From positions 1-33,225 of the forward strand of contig JAJDZX010000096.1 in NCBI GenBank assembly GCA_022824395.1: a DNA stretch of 33,225 nt, written 5' to 3'. Origin of the DNA: Alphaproteobacteria bacterium (GTDB lineage Bacteria > Pseudomonadota > Alphaproteobacteria > TMED109). Positions 26,406 through 33,225 of this stretch are shown in pieces. The notes below the pieces were generated by a model that saw nothing but the letters and a program-made list of their open reading frames with translations, made no database searches and was not told where the DNA came from. Within the stretch, counting starts at the first letter, position 1; each line of letters starts with the position of its first letter. The position numbers and the translations under genes were made by a program.

Positions 26406-27034
26406 GCGCTTAGCGATTATCCGTTCTGACCTTCTATCCCCGGGATCCTCGTCGCGTAGTGTCAGTGCTTGAGTAGGTCAACGAGTGCCGTGGTGGGCAT
26501 GTCGACGATGCGCGCCGTGTATTCGTCAGTTGGGGGCAGGGATTGGTGCTGTTGAGCCGGCAGCTGCCGATCGGGCTTGGCGAATCGTTTCGAGGTTTCG
26601 GCGCTGCCTCGCAGCCGGCGAACAGCTCGTCTTTCCTGTACTTCGTAGCTGAATGGGCCGTATATCAGGGACTGATGGACCCCATGCAGCAGCAGTGGGT
26701 ATGCGGACGATGGCCAACCCTTGCCCGGGACCTTCGGCGACCGCCCCGACCCCAAGGCTGCATCACTGCCTGACGGCACTCCGCGGGACACGTCTGCCCC
26801 AACCTCAAGGGTGGAAGCGAGCGTTCCGCAGGGAAGGCGTTTCACACACCTGCATCGCCTCATTCCATCCGTCACACGGCCCATTGCTCCCCATCGCTAC
26901 AGCCTGTCCCCGGATGGCGAGGTTCCCGGCCGGCGCCGGTCATCGGTGATTGTCCGGAGACCGTGGCGACATCGACGACTGGCCGTCGAACTCACGTCCG
27001 TGCTGCTGGTCGGGCCTGCAGGACGGCGAACACT
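26406..27034. other. Intergenic stretch between convergent genes
   Basis: About 630 bases separate the convergent transporter and P450 genes. Short frames on both strands have no recognisable motif, and base composition is back to GC-rich, unlike the flanks. It may be inserted or decayed sequence. No RNA gene or terminator is identified with confidence. Confidence 0.4.
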
Positions 27035-29053
27035 TCAGGTTGGAAGTTCGTGCAACTGATTTGCGATGCGGAGTTTGAGTTTTTTCGTAACTGACAGTGC
27101 CGGAAAAGGGTCGATCTTCAGGTTGTAGTCACTGGGCAACGGCGCAAACTCGAAATAGTACGCAATAATCAACATAGTGACCGCCAGCTGCAAATGCACC
27201 CATGCCTGTCCTGCACATGTGTGGGTATCCAGGCCGTACGGAGCGTATCCGGGACCTTTATGTTCATTGCGCGGTGAAAGATAGCGGTCAATATCAAATT
27301 TGTATGGGTCAGGAAAGCAATCACTCATGTAATGTGTCGCGGTTTGCACAATGTACAGCCGTTCCCTGAGCGGCAGTGAATAATTCTCCACAACGCAAGA
27401 ATTCGCAACATTACGAAGATGCGTGCTGATAATCGGATGCAGTCGCAGGCATTCCATAAGAAAACGTCGGGTAACGTCATAATTCTCCGGAGAAAACGTG
27501 TCGTTGCCCGGGTCGCCGTCATCGAACATTGCGTTTGCTTCTTCGCGAATTCTCGCGGTAAGATGCGGCTGCCTGGCCATTTCGAAGAGAACGAATCCCA
27601 ACATGTCTCCGAGATAAATGCTCTGAAACACAGGTGTCACGGCCAGCATGAACAGCAGGTTTTGCTCCGGTATGAACTGCGGGTCGTTGCCGTGCAAAGC
27701 GATCAGTTCGTCTGCCAGTTCCTGGACAACTCCGGTGCGCTGGTTGGGTAGATGGTTCTGCTCGATCCGTCGCATGAGTTCCGGGTAAGCCCGAAAGCGG
27801 CGTTTCATGGCAGGCGTGTGTACCAGGAATTTTGGTAGAAAATCCGCGACATAACAGATGATTGCCCTTTCATTCCATCTGACCAGATCTTCAAACAGGT
27901 CTTGCGCATCGGTACTGACAAGAATTTGAAACATCTGGAAACTGGTCATCAGCCGACTGTCTTGCTGTACATTCAGCTCGGAACCTGCTTGCCACTTTTG
28001 GTCGATCATGAATTGGCGACTCAATCGGATTATCTCGTCTCGTCTTTCATGGAATCTTGCTTTCGAGTAGACTTTCCCCATAAGTTTTCGCATTCGAAAA
28101 TGGTCGGCACCATCGAGCGATGGAAGGAGGTTGTTTGCTCCACAGACCATTTCCATTTCGCGAAAAAAATTCCCGGATGTCAAGAACTCTCGGGAATTTC
28201 GGCGTACCCAGTGATTGATGCTGGGTCCGGCCAGGAATGTTCGTGGCTTCTGATACGGTAGGCCGATTTGGAAAACGGGACCATATTGTTCGGCAAGTTT
28301 CCCAAAGAAAGCCGGCATGTTGCGATCCCACAAATGGCGATTGGCAAGCAAGCTCTTCAGCGGAATCTTCGGAATCGGCTTTGTCGTGGGCGAGCGCTGC
28401 AATGTAGGTGCAACGGAAACTTCCTTCACGGCTGCAGAAATCACCCGATTGATCAGTTCCATTTTGCAAACCAGTTCGACTCTCTTTTCCTCTTCCTCTT
28501 CCAGATCGAACATAAATCTGACGATATCGCACGCATTCAAAAGACCGATCAGCAGGGAATCCCTCGGGTTCGGAATCACATCAGTGAAAATCACCTCCTC
28601 AATTCTTGATCTGATGTACTTTCCCACGGTGTCGCCTTTGGGATATTGCTGCATGTCCGCATGCCAAGTACAGTGATTCGCCGTGTAAAACTCACCTTCA
28701 TGGCGTGTCAGGATTTCCAGCTCAACCAGGTGTTTCAGTGTGGCATCAATGGTGTATTCCGCATGAACTGTAAGCCGTTCAATCCAGTATCGCGGTGCTT
28801 TCGGATTGGGATCAGAAGCGATCTCTGTCAGGCATAAATCCAGAACTGGCTCGCCCGTTGCGGTTGAATCCAGGAGAAAAAGCGATTCCTCGTCGGTATC
28901 GATGCGTCCCTTCAGGGAGAGATCAGCCAGAACTGCGCCGATGGTGGCACAGTTCAAGGTCCAGCCCTCCACTTGGTGGAAGTAGCCGGTCTGCTCGTTG
29001 AGAATCGTCATGATGAATTCTTGCGGAATATTCAGCGGGCGCTTCGAAATCAT
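27035..29053 (-). CDS. GPP34 (GOLPH3-like)-cytochrome P450 fusion protein
   Basis: The 672-residue protein has two domains. Residues about 8-212 resemble GPP34/GOLPH3: IPQEFIMTILNEQTGYF, AVLADLSLKGRIDTDEESLFLLDSTATGEPVLDLCLTEI, VELEILTRHEGEFY, PNPRDSLLIGLLNACDIVRFMF. In eukaryotes this fold binds phosphatidylinositol 4-phosphate at Golgi membranes; bacterial members are poorly understood. Residues about 228-665 are a cytochrome P450 with the ExxR motif E534-C-L-R537, a PERF-like DPYKFDIDRYL, and the haem loop YGLDTHTCAG, with ligand Cys613. Two deviations stand out: the I-helix (AVTPVFQSIYLGDML, from 471) lacks the usual acid-Thr pair, and Asp replaces the Gly at Cys minus 4. No N-terminal membrane anchor is present, so the GPP34 part may do that job. 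GGAGT lies upstream of the ATG. Codon use is lower in GC. A triterpene or sterol substrate is inferred from the neighbouring cyclase. Confidence 0.85.
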   Translation of the reverse strand: MISKRPLNIPQEFIMTILNEQTGYFHQVEGWTLNCATIGAVLADLSLKGRIDTDEESLFLLDSTATGEPVLDLCLTEIASDPNPKAPRYWIERLTVHAEYTIDATLKHLVELEILTRHEGEFYTANHCTWHADMQQYPKGDTVGKYIRSRIEEVIFTDVIPNPRDSLLIGLLNACDIVRFMFDLEEEEEKRVELVCKMELINRVISAAVKEVSVAPTLQRSPTTKPIPKIPLKSLLANRHLWDRNMPAFFGKLAEQYGPVFQIGLPYQKPRTFLAGPSINHWVRRNSREFLTSGNFFREMEMVCGANNLLPSLDGADHFRMRKLMGKVYSKARFHERRDEIIRLSRQFMIDQKWQAGSELNVQQDSRLMTSFQMFQILVSTDAQDLFEDLVRWNERAIICYVADFLPKFLVHTPAMKRRFRAYPELMRRIEQNHLPNQRTGVVQELADELIALHGNDPQFIPEQNLLFMLAVTPVFQSIYLGDMLGFVLFEMARQPHLTARIREEANAMFDDGDPGNDTFSPENYDVTRRFLMECLRLHPIISTHLRNVANSCVVENYSLPLRERLYIVQTATHYMSDCFPDPYKFDIDRYLSPRNEHKGPGYAPYGLDTHTCAGQAWVHLQLAVTMLIIAYYFEFAPLPSDYNLKIDPFPALSVTKKLKLRIANQLHELPT

Positions 29054-29580
29054 GTCAACAACACTCCGATCCCCATGGTTTCATTCTCTCTCGTGATGCC
29101 AATCCCGTTCGCTTCGAGTGCCCTGTTTTCCAGTTCTCTACAAGGACTTCTGGCCGTTTGCTGCAGCGGATTCGGGCGGGCATCATTAGCGTTGAGCGGC
29201 TTGATGTGGCCCCGGGGTTGCTGCTGCTGTGCGCGTCGAGCGGGGTGAAGAGCCCGTGCTGGGCCCCCTGTCTCGAGAGTTTGGAGAAGAAGCCCTCGAC
29301 GGCATTCATCCACGAGGTCGATGCCGGAATGAAACGGAACGTCCGGTCGGGACAGTCCTTCAGCCATTCGTTGACCTCGGCGGACTTGAGGGAGGAGATG
29401 TTGTCGAGAATGACATGTTTCGGAACGCCCGGCGCGATCCCCCCGGCGGCGCGGTAGAGGAAGGCGAGGAACTCCTGCTAGCGGTGACGCTCGGCCATCT
29501 GGTCGGTGACCTTTTCGGTGGCGATATCGAGGATCGTCACCCTTCAAGCCACGATATGTGGGCTTCGCACCGGTGTAAAC
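29054..29580 (-). pseudogene. IS630-family transposase remnant
   Basis: On the minus strand the frame reads TILDIATEKVTDQMAERHR-stop-QEFLAFLYRAAGG, then VPKHVILDNISSLKSAEVNEWL, CPDRTFRFIPASTSWMNAVEGFFSKL. This matches the DDE domain of IS630-type transposases, including the RHRHQEF block, the second catalytic Asp in ILDN, and the Glu in NAVEGFF. An in-frame TAG (complement of 29478-29480) and another stop upstream disrupt it, the N-terminal part is missing, and the C-terminal end degenerates. It abuts the start of the P450 gene, which may therefore rely on a promoter inside the remnant. Confidence 0.8.
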
Positions 29581-29639
29581 CATCGACCCCGGGCGGGCGG
29601 GCCCGTCTTGGCATGCCAATCATGTATTATACGGCGTAC

Positions 29640-30230
29640 GTTCCAGTACGTTCTGGATGACCGGTTTACGGTCAAGTGAATTAACCGCTTCTGTTGATGT
29701 TGTTGGACCTGTGGGGAAGTGGTTTCGAACACCAAGCGCAAGGAACTGATCGGGGCCGACCGTGGCGCTGTCGGAAAAACCGCCTTCGTCGGCGCGAAAG
29801 ATCGGATGAACTGTCAAGACCGCGCCAAGGTGATCACGGAAACCGGCGTGGAAACGCTGGTGCCGTTCGCCAAGAGGAATGCGGCGCAACGGGCGACGGT
29901 CGACGCTGATGGGACAGCCGCTTACGTCTCACTGCCGACCATGTTCGACAGCATGCAATCTTCGGCCCACAAGCATTCCATCAACGACCATGCGCCTGAT
30001 CGGATGCACACCATCGGCGTGGCGTCGTTCTGGTTGACGCTCGAGCGGGAACGCCAAGGCACATTCCACGAGATCAGCCATAAAACACCCGGTTCGGCAT
30101 GTCCAGATTTTCGGGGGCAGGGAAAATCCACCGGACATGCTCACGCCAACTGCTGCAGTTGCCACGGAGCTGTCCGGCAAGCGGATCGAGTACCGAGTGC
30201 TCGTCACCGGCAACTGGCTTTTCCGGCGTC
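29640..30230 (+). pseudogene. IS1595-family transposase remnant
   Basis: The segment GRGAVGKTA-like DRGAVGKTAFVGAKDR, ATVDADGTAAYVSLP, HKHSIND, IGVASFWLTLERERQGTFHEIS matches the core of IS1595-type DDE transposases, where HTNGIESFW and GTYH are typical. The homology continues in another frame (VQIFGGREN, then ELSGKRIEYRVLVTGNW) after a frameshift near 30087, so the gene is broken. The N-terminal zinc-finger part is not seen. The remnant ends about 125 bases before the SQMO-OSC gene. Confidence 0.75.
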
Positions 30231-30355
30231 TCGGGACTTGAAGTTCTTTCTTGATACCCGCGCTCCGAATCTGAATTACGGCTGTTCCGGGTGACGGGTC
30301 GGGAAACGCCTTGCCCGCTTCGCTGCGGCCGCTATCCGCGGCCAAGGGTTTTCCG

Positions 30356-33115
30356 ATGAGCGACACCGCTGCCCGACGGTACGACGTCGCCATCGTCGGC
30401 GCTGGTCCGGTCGGCAGCTTGTGCGCGCTCGCTCACGCGCGCAAAGGCGCCCGCGTGGCTCTCCTCGAAGCGAATCCTAGGGCTGCCGAGCGGATGGCGG
30501 GCGAATGGCTGCATCCGCCGGCCGTGCGGATCTTGCGGGATGTCGGGATCGCTCTCGATTCGTTCCCGGACGGCACCGAAGGCAAGGGATTCGTGGTGTT
30601 CCCGGAAGACGGCTCGGAACCGATAGCCCTTCCTTATATGGGCGGCTCCCGCGGCCTAGCGTGCGAGCATGTCCTGCTCGTTGCGAGGTTGCACCAGGCG
30701 ATCGAGAACGAGGCGGATATCGACTTTCTTCCCCGTGCGCGCGTAACCGCAGTCGGGGACGAGCAGATTGCTTTTACCCTTGACGGCGTCGATCGATCCT
30801 TGACTGCCGGGCGGATTATCGGCGCCGATGGCCGGGCCTCGATCGTGCGTCGATCTTTGGGGTTGTCGACCAGCCCGCAGCTTTGTTCGCTGATGTTGGG
30901 GGTCGCCCTGAGAGGCGTAAGCCTGCCGCTGGAAGGCTACGGGCACGTGGTGATGGGCGGTCCGGGTCCGGTCCTCATTTACCGTCCGGCGGAAGACACT
31001 GTCCGGATCATGGTCGATGTCCCGCTTGACCGCTGGACACCCAGGGACCGGGTCGGCTTCCTGTCGGAAGCCTATTCCGGTGTGTTGCCGGAGCCTCTCG
31101 GGCATGCGTTCGTCGATGCCCTGCAGATGGGAGACTTCAAGGCCGCGACCAATCAGTTGAGACCCCGTGTCTCGTACGGAAACTCGCGGCGCGTGCTGAT
31201 CGGCGACGCGGCCGGGCATTATCACCCATTGACGGCGGTGGGGATGACCCTCGGTTTCGGCGAAGCGCTCGCGCTCGCCGAGGGCAGGGAATTTCAGGAT
31301 TTCGTCGCCAGGCGCTACCGAGCGACCAGCAGTCCGGAACTCCTCGCGATGGGACTCTACGAGGTGTTTGCGGACCATCGGACGGAGGCGGTGGCGGTCA
31401 GACAGGCGATTTACCGGGGCTGGCGGGCAAGTGCCGCGTATCGCGACCACACCACCCGGATACTTGCCTGCGAAGACCGATCCGCGGTCCAGTTCGGGCT
31501 CGCATTTTGCTCGACCATGGTCCGCACGGTTGCCGGGGAAATCTCGCAATCCGACCGCTCGTTCGCTTCGCGCCAGGCCCGCAGCATTCTTCTTGCCCTC
31601 ATTATTCGTCTCTGGTGGCTATTGCGTGGTGTCCTGCAGCTGTACAAGGCGAAGAGCTCAGGCCACGAGCAGGGCCGGCCCGCCCGCGACGCGCTGGCCC
31701 GCGCATTCCTGACTTCCATGCCGTCAAGAGCCAGAGAACCGCGCACCACCCGCCCCAGCGAAATGAAATCGCCCGATGCCGGTCCGGCATTAGAGGACGC
31801 AGCGGCGCGCCTTCTCGATCTGCAGAACGAGGACGGGGGTTGGGAAGGCGAGATGGTCTGGTGTCCCATGCTCACGGCGCAGTATGCACTGCTTCACCAC
31901 ATAATCGGCGAGCCGCTTGATCCGGGAAGGCGGCGCCGGGTGCTGCGCCAGTTCGAAAGGACCCGTCTCCAGGAGGGCTCATGGGGCCTGCACGAGCATG
32001 CACCGCCCAATCTGTTCGTCACCGCACTTGTTTATGTCGCAGCGCGGCTGCTCGGCGCACAGCCGGACGACCCCCTGATCGTCCCGGCCCGGCGGTTCAT
32101 GCAGGCCGAGGGAATCCTTGGCATTCCGAGCTGGGGCAAATTCTGGCTGGCCCTCCTTAATCTCTATGACTGGAACGGCGTGAACGTCGTGCTGCCGGAA
32201 TTGTGGAGCCTGCCGCGGAAGATGCCGCTGCATCCCTCCAACTGGTACTGCCATACCCGACTCATTTACATGGCGATGGCGTCGATTTATGCCCGCCGGT
32301 TCCAGGTGCCCGTCACCCCGGTGATCGCCGCGTTGCGGGAAGAGCTTTATCCGCAAGGCTTTGCCAAGGCCAATTTTTCTGCTGCCCGGAACCGGCTTCG
32401 GGATGCCGACCTGTTCGCGAGGCCGTCCGTCTGGCTCAGGATCGGATACAAATTTGCGCGGCTGGTTGAGCGGTTCCACAGCAAACGCCTGCGCACACGG
32501 TGCATGGATGCAATTCTCGGGCAGATCAGATGGGAGCTGCAGGCCACCAGCCATACGAGCATCTCGCCGGTCAGCGGCATCCTCAACATTCTGTCGCTGT
32601 GGCTGCACGATCCGGACGATGCCGATTGCCGGCAGGCGCTATCGAAAGTGGATGGCTGGATCTGGGAAGACGAAGACGATGGCGCCCGAGTCACTGGAGC
32701 ACGAAGCGCTTCGTGGGATACCGGGTTCGCGCTGCAGGCTCTGGCCGCTGTGCCTGGGACAAACCGGGTTCGGGACGCGCTCCGGCGGGGCGCTGATTTT
32801 CTGCTCGGCGAACAGATCAAGACCAGCTTTGAGCGATTTCATGATGCCTATCGCGCCGACCCCAGGGGTGGCTGGTGCTTCGCCGGCGGGTGGCATGGCT
32901 GGCCGGTCAGCGATTGCACCGCAGAGGCGGTGCTCGGACTCGTCGCAGTCCACGGAAATAACGCGGATTCGTCTGTGCTTGCTGAAGCAACCGAGTTCAT
33001 GTTGCGAAGCCAGAACCGCGACGGCGGCTTCGGCAGTTATGAGGCCAGACGTTCGAGAATAGGTCTGGAGTGGTTAAATCCTGCAGACACTACTGTCCCA
33101 TTAATAGTCGAATAG
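30356..33115 (+). CDS. Squalene monooxygenase-oxidosqualene cyclase fusion, C-terminally truncated
   Basis: One frame of 919 residues joins two successive sterol-pathway activities. Residues 1 to about 430 resemble squalene monooxygenase: an FAD Rossmann motif VAIVGAGPVGS (11-21), a GEWLHPPAV segment, the DG motif GADGRASIVRR (156-166), and GDAAGHYHPLTAVGMT (283-298), matching the family's GDA..mRHPLTGGGMT. A hydrophobic helix (ILLALIIRLWWLL, 411-423) precedes a linker. From about 475 the sequence is cyclase-like: QW-type repeats (LQNEDGGWEGE, SQNRDGGFGSYE), MPLHPSNWYCHTRLIYM, SASWDTGFALQAL, and the oxidosqualene cyclase catalytic motif VSDCTAE with Asp853, not the DxDD of squalene-hopene cyclases. 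The expected roughly 200 C-terminal residues are absent; homology stops at EWLNPA (910) and nine unrelated residues follow. The monooxygenase half may work; cyclase activity is doubtful. The ATG at 30356 is chosen over 30311 because family sequence starts there. Confidence 0.88.
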   Translation: MSDTAARRYDVAIVGAGPVGSLCALAHARKGARVALLEANPRAAERMAGEWLHPPAVRILRDVGIALDSFPDGTEGKGFVVFPEDGSEPIALPYMGGSRGLACEHVLLVARLHQAIENEADIDFLPRARVTAVGDEQIAFTLDGVDRSLTAGRIIGADGRASIVRRSLGLSTSPQLCSLMLGVALRGVSLPLEGYGHVVMGGPGPVLIYRPAEDTVRIMVDVPLDRWTPRDRVGFLSEAYSGVLPEPLGHAFVDALQMGDFKAATNQLRPRVSYGNSRRVLIGDAAGHYHPLTAVGMTLGFGEALALAEGREFQDFVARRYRATSSPELLAMGLYEVFADHRTEAVAVRQAIYRGWRASAAYRDHTTRILACEDRSAVQFGLAFCSTMVRTVAGEISQSDRSFASRQARSILLALIIRLWWLLRGVLQLYKAKSSGHEQGRPARDALARAFLTSMPSRAREPRTTRPSEMKSPDAGPALEDAAARLLDLQNEDGGWEGEMVWCPMLTAQYALLHHIIGEPLDPGRRRRVLRQFERTRLQEGSWGLHEHAPPNLFVTALVYVAARLLGAQPDDPLIVPARRFMQAEGILGIPSWGKFWLALLNLYDWNGVNVVLPELWSLPRKMPLHPSNWYCHTRLIYMAMASIYARRFQVPVTPVIAALREELYPQGFAKANFSAARNRLRDADLFARPSVWLRIGYKFARLVERFHSKRLRTRCMDAILGQIRWELQATSHTSISPVSGILNILSLWLHDPDDADCRQALSKVDGWIWEDEDDGARVTGARSASWDTGFALQALAAVPGTNRVRDALRRGADFLLGEQIKTSFERFHDAYRADPRGGWCFAGGWHGWPVSDCTAEAVLGLVAVHGNNADSSVLAEATEFMLRSQNRDGGFGSYEARRSRIGLEWLNPADTTVPLIVE

Positions 33116-33225
33116 ATTCAGCTGGTTACTGGCGCTGCCCGGTGAGATCTGCGGTGCCGTCGTGTCAAGCAATTGATTTAATGGAGTTTTCTCGAAGATC
33201 GTGAGGCTCAGGATCTGTAGGATTG
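33086..33225. mobile_element. Possible end of an insertion sequence truncating the cyclase gene
   Basis: Cyclase homology ends at about 33085, and the following CACTACTGTCCCATTAA (33088-33104) looks like the terminal sequence of an insertion element. The remaining bases are less GC-rich and contain no cyclase-like frame. The element's other end and any target duplication are outside the window, so its identity is not established. Confidence 0.35.

Noticed and set aside
26462..26884. Minus-strand 140-residue frame between the convergent genes
   Set aside because: No motif or family resemblance, and several competing frames overlap it; not supported as a gene.
30356..33115. Cyclase half considered as a squalene-hopene cyclase
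   Set aside because: The catalytic motif is VSDCTAE, typical of oxidosqualene cyclases, not DxDDTA, and the fused monooxygenase supplies the epoxide.

Overview
The window is GC-rich bacterial chromosome with a lower-GC accessory section near its right end. A complete cbb3-type oxidase locus with its maturation genes points to a proteobacterium. The long CcoN suggests Alphaproteobacteria, or a relative among marine Gammaproteobacteria, but there is no rRNA gene or marker to settle this.

Left part (1-4330). A Gfo/Idh/MocA-type oxidoreductase is followed by two toxin-like modules. The first is a ribbon-helix-helix antitoxin overlapping a RelE/ParE-like toxin whose expected ATG reads ACG. The second is a winged-helix Fic-domain protein with Gln at the catalytic His position. 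Its AT-rich upstream region carries six copies of TGAAACGATT, a likely operator array.

Centre (4739-12603). The genes ccoN-ccoO-ccoQ-ccoP encode the terminal oxidase. The genes ccoG-ccoH-ccoI-ccoS follow and supply copper handling and assembly; their overlapping starts and stops indicate translational coupling. Convergent to them is a DUF2189 membrane protein. Next come a BCCT transporter, a conserved protein of unknown function, a malate/L-lactate dehydrogenase family enzyme, a MscS channel, an RND/MMPL transporter whose 3' end runs into gene debris, and an alpha/beta hydrolase.

Right part (about 23.5-33.2 kb). Base composition drops and the gene content changes. It holds a second RND/MMPL transporter, an unusual GPP34 (GOLPH3-like)-cytochrome P450 fusion, remnants of IS630- and IS1595-type transposases, and one reading frame joining a squalene-monooxygenase-like FAD enzyme to an oxidosqualene-cyclase-like domain with the VSDCTAE motif. 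The cyclase loses homology about 65 residues after the catalytic Asp, and the reading frame ends in sequence that looks like a mobile-element end, so this copy is probably truncated.

Taken together the right part looks like a horizontally acquired, now decaying, sterol or triterpenoid locus: epoxidation plus cyclisation in one polypeptide, a P450 with a putative lipid-membrane-binding domain for tailoring, and an RND pump for lipid movement. This is the most novel part of the window; the pathway assignment is inference from domain content and proximity.
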